From contig JAUVXM010000002.1 in assembly GCA_030603565.1 (NCBI GenBank), forward strand, positions 1-64,000: DNA of 64,000 nt. The letters are read 5' to 3'. Positions 61,942-64,000 of the stretch are shown piece by piece; within the stretch, counting starts at the first letter, position 1, and each line of letters starts with the position of its first letter. The notes under the pieces were generated by a model that was not told the DNA's origin, made no database searches, and saw nothing but the letters and a program-made list of their open reading frames with translations. Source of the DNA: Candidatus Aminicenantota bacterium (GTDB lineage: Bacteria; Acidobacteriota; Aminicenantia; Aminicenantales; Aminicenantaceae). The position numbers and the translations under genes were made by a program.

Positions 61942-63138
61942 CTATTTGCGTTCATTTCCCCAAAGCTTCTTATTTCCATGTGCCTGGCGCCAGACATCCC
62001 GCCAACGGTGCATCTCAACCGGCCCTATTGCCGGCATATTCTGTCTCTCTTCCTTTGGTCTCATTTCCGGAAAGGGCTTGTGTGGTTCTTTTTGATACCA
62101 GTAGGCTACAGTTACGAGGTCAAGCGTTAGGCAGTTATTGTGGCCATGTTCAATCGTCGCCTTTAATGACTTTTCAAAAGCAATAGGAGATTCCAGAAAA
62201 AAATTATAACAATGTGTCCTACCCAGCCATCCTATCTGCTCATTGACCCGGGCATAGCCAAAATAAGGATGCATATAGATCTCTTTTGGGCACCAGGAAG
62301 AATTAAAAAAGTCTTCCGTTCCAGTACCATGGAGTGAAGAAGGCCACTTTTCTCCATCGATAAAAAACATATCATCCCCCTCCCCATACCAGACAGGGCT
62401 GGGGCTATCAACATAATAATTCACACCGACAAAATGCCCTTTTCCTTCAATATCCGCAAAAACATAGTTGCCGGTACCATCTGTATTTGCCCCCTGAGGG
62501 CCTAATATACTCCATTCATTTTCCCCATCCGGCAGCGGCTCGGTCAGTTCCCTACTCCAGAATGCATGGAATCTCCCCAGTTCAGGACCAATAGTATCAT
62601 GTTCTTCATAATCAATATAATAGTAAAATGCATCGATTTGTTTTTCGGATTGATTTTCAACAGTTATAAGAGCACCATTGCTAAAGGGCATAGAAAAATA
62701 ACAGTTTAAAGCATTTCCGTCTTTTGGAGCCACCGCCAAAGGAAGGGAAATAAAATTGTATTTTTCCCCCCAACCCTGGCCAAAAAAATCTCCGATTGGA
62801 GATTCCACGCTTGGTTCCTGTTCTCCATCCCAATACATACGCAAAATCCCATTGCGTCGCAACATGGGGTCTTGGGAGGAAATCGTAACCCAGATATGCT
62901 TTATAATACCCGCGCCTTCAATCCGGGCGAGTTCTGCAGTCTCTCCTGACTTAATGACCAGCCGGTCAGCATTTTTCCCGCTCCGGTCATAACTGGAAAT
63001 CCTTTTAGAACGGTATTGTTTGAAATGAGCGAGATTATTCAGAATAGTCACTGATTGGTCACTATCCTGAATAAATCCAAATAATGTTCCGGTCAAAATA
63101 GAAACTGGCATAATAAAAATCCACTTTCTCAAGCGCAT
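61942..63138 (-). CDS. DUF2961 (GH172-like) exported glycosidase
   Basis: A 398-residue protein with a signal-like start (WIFIMPVSILTGTLFGFI). DUF2961 features are SYDRSGKNADRLVIKSGETA, IKHIWVTISSQD, SPIGDFFGQGWG and LHGTGTEDFFNSSWCP, the last with a conserved Glu. Family GH172 includes enzymes acting on fructofuranose and arabinofuranose chains. It converges with the PHP gene. Together with the GH127 protein it may serve furanoside breakdown. Confidence 0.85.
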   Translation of the reverse strand: MRLRKWIFIMPVSILTGTLFGFIQDSDQSVTILNNLAHFKQYRSKRISSYDRSGKNADRLVIKSGETAELARIEGAGIIKHIWVTISSQDPMLRRNGILRMYWDGEQEPSVESPIGDFFGQGWGEKYNFISLPLAVAPKDGNALNCYFSMPFSNGALITVENQSEKQIDAFYYYIDYEEHDTIGPELGRFHAFWSRELTEPLPDGENEWSILGPQGANTDGTGNYVFADIEGKGHFVGVNYYVDSPSPVWYGEGDDMFFIDGEKWPSSLHGTGTEDFFNSSWCPKEIYMHPYFGYARVNEQIGWLGRTHCYNFFLESPIAFEKSLKATIEHGHNNCLTLDLVTVAYWYQKEPHKPFPEMRPKEERQNMPAIGPVEMHRWRDVWRQAHGNKKLWGNERK

Positions 63139-63215
63139 TTATTCCTCCTTTTTTTACTCAAATTATTCTCTATCTTTTATATACTAAAATCAGCAAAAAC
63201 ATGTATCTGCAAGAG

Positions 63216-63295
63216 GGGTCAAGTCTTCATCTTCCACATTTCTATATTTTCCTTAGTTTTATATCAGAAAAATGTGGAATACGAAGACTTGACCC
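63216..63295. repeat. REP-like long inverted repeat
   Basis: The outer arms GGGTCAAGTCTTC and GAAGACTTGACCC are 13-bp perfect inverted repeats. Inner arms TTCCACATTT and AAATGTGGAA extend the stem, leaving a loop of about 28 nt. A T-run follows the plus-strand side, so it can also act as a terminator for the HD-GYP-like gene or as a hairpin substrate for a RAYT. No second copy is evident in the window. Confidence 0.85.
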
Positions 63296-63312
63296 TTTTT
63301 TCCAGGATAGGC

Positions 63313-64000
63313 TTAGGATTCATCAACCAGGATAAAGGCCGCAACAGCAGAGGCATGAAAAGCACGCCCTGAGAGTTTTTTAATATCAGCAATAGATTTA
63401 TATTCTTCCACTCCCTGGAAGGGCGGGGCATGATTTGATATTTTGTCTCTAATATGGGCTAAAGCCAAAATACTTGCTCCAATAGGAATTTCATTTAAAT
63501 CCTTTTCTAAAATTCCAGCTTCCCGGATATAATACAGGTTAAAACTGTTTAATAAAGGCGCCACCTCTTTTAAAAGAGATGCTGTTGATTTTAATATCAC
63601 TTTATCGTGATCATCAAGGGAATTTTCTGAAGTTTTTATGTCTGCTCCCAAAAAATCTGTCATTTCCACAAAAAAGGCTACGTTAGTATGCAAGGCCCCT
63701 GCTTCAGAAAGAAGAGCAGCTGATTTGATGTTTTCCATCTCCCGGGTATCAAGCCCGACAGCAACAGCGAGCTTCCCAGCGAAGCTGGCAATGCGCAAAG
63801 AGGACGGTTTAATATCATCCCCGCATTCAAGATATTTAAATAAGACTTCCAATATACCTATATAAGCGTTTCTCATTTTTTGAATTCTTTTCTCTCTTTG
63901 CTCGGAAATAACTCCAATAAGAGCACCGGTTAATATTAAGAAGCTTGCCCAGGAAACAAGAGTGATGACCTCATCCATCGAAAAGGAAAGTCCTATTCCT
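63313..64000 (-). CDS. Degenerate HD-GYP-like membrane protein, 5' end cut by window edge
   Basis: The visible part is 221 residues from ATG 63978, but the frame remains open to the window edge (encoding GIGLSFS before that Met), so the start is probably beyond. A membrane helix (ITLVSWASFLILTGALIGVI) precedes an HD-GYP-type domain with SLRIASFAGKLAVAVGLDTR, then ENIKSAALLSEAG, where the HDIGK motif would be. The tail IPIGASILALAHIRDKISNH is the matching HD-GYP end. The loss of the His-Asp metal residues suggests no c-di-GMP phosphodiesterase activity. It may be a sensor or scaffold. Confidence 0.7.
   Translation of the reverse strand, partial: GIGLSFSMDEVITLVSWASFLILTGALIGVISEQREKRIQKMRNAYIGILEVLFKYLECGDDIKPSSLRIASFAGKLAVAVGLDTREMENIKSAALLSEAGALHTNVAFFVEMTDFLGADIKTSENSLDDHDKVILKSTASLLKEVAPLLNSFNLYYIREAGILEKDLNEIPIGASILALAHIRDKISNHAPPFQGVEEYKSIADIKKLSGRAFHASAVAAFILVDES

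Noticed and set aside
63216-63295. Simple intrinsic terminator only
   Set aside because: The stem is far too long and the 13-bp arms are perfect; it fits a REP-like element, although it may also terminate transcripts.
1-64000. tRNA or rRNA genes, prophage, integrase with attachment sites
   Set aside because: I looked for cloverleaf-like and rRNA-like segments and for integrases and saw none. A tRNAscan and Infernal run would decide.

Overview
The window looks like chromosomal DNA of a free-living Gram-negative bacterium. It has an outer-membrane beta-barrel, a LolA-like carrier, an RND exporter, lipobox and Tat-type leaders, a sigma-54 (NtrC-type) regulator, and many secreted peptidases and glycosidases (tricorn-like S41, M6, M28, GH127, DUF2961). 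That mix resembles Candidatus Aminicenantes / Acidobacteriota-related genomes, but this is inference. There is no rRNA or other marker gene in the window, and I saw no tRNA or CRISPR array.

Layout. (1) 1-8.9 kb is an AT-rich, all-plus-strand defence island. Type III restriction-modification genes mod and res lie at the two ends, and four genes are nested between them: a HEPN-like protein of unknown function, a MORC/Hsp90-like GHKL ATPase, a C5-cytosine methyltransferase and a Vsr nicking endonuclease. An AAA/DUF4143 ATPase follows on the minus strand. (2) 10.2-15.4 kb (minus) has a probable poly-gamma-glutamate accessory protein, a small membrane protein and a large tricorn-like protease, separated by a repeat-rich structured intergenic region. 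(3) 15.7-23.0 kb (plus) is a TetR-controlled envelope-lipid locus: TetR, small membrane protein, FabH-like ketoacyl synthase, RND/MMPL exporter, LolA-like protein and beta-barrel, with a matching operator-like motif in front of tetR and in front of the operon. (4) 23.3-24.7 kb is a membrane protein plus HTH regulator behind a palindromic promoter. (5) 24.8-30.5 kb (minus) has GH127, an M6 metalloprotease and a class-A-beta-lactamase-like serine hydrolase. (6) 30.7-34.9 kb has an acyl-CoA ligase and a BlaI/BlaR1-like pair whose M56 protein ends in two freshly duplicated TonB C-terminal domains. (7) 34.9-39.5 kb has a PIN toxin-antitoxin pair and a pgsBC poly-gamma-glutamate locus with a duplicated, chimeric pgsC tail. 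(8) 39.6-47.3 kb has an M28 peptidase, an operon of two CPA2 antiporters with an EIIA-like and a PII-like protein, a secreted MBL hydrolase and an MNT/HEPN pair. (9) 47.3-51.0 kb (minus) has a Tat-exported class V aminotransferase, a DUF362 protein, a DUF89 protein and a Nudix hydrolase. (10) 51.4-58.2 kb has a REP-associated (Y1) transposase and an overlapping cluster of solute-binding protein, histidine kinase, sigma-54 response regulator and transglutaminase-like protein. (11) 58.4-64 kb has a GNAT-like protein, a CehA/McbA-type PHP hydrolase, a DUF2961 (GH172-like) protein and an edge-truncated degenerate HD-GYP protein.

Threads across the window. A short dispersed repeat family with inverted ends (AACTATTCATAAGAAATGTCGAT ... 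ATCGACATTTCTTATGAATAG) occurs in at least five intergenic sites, usually just upstream of a start codon. A second, unrelated REP-like inverted repeat (GGGTCAAGTCTTC ... GAAGACTTGACCC) lies near 63.2 kb. Recent small-scale rearrangement is visible three times: the pgsC tail copy, a PIN-toxin remnant with a microhomology deletion, and the TonB-domain duplication. The most promising undescribed system is the composite Type III R-M island with its nested GHKL/C5-MTase/Vsr/HEPN-like module.
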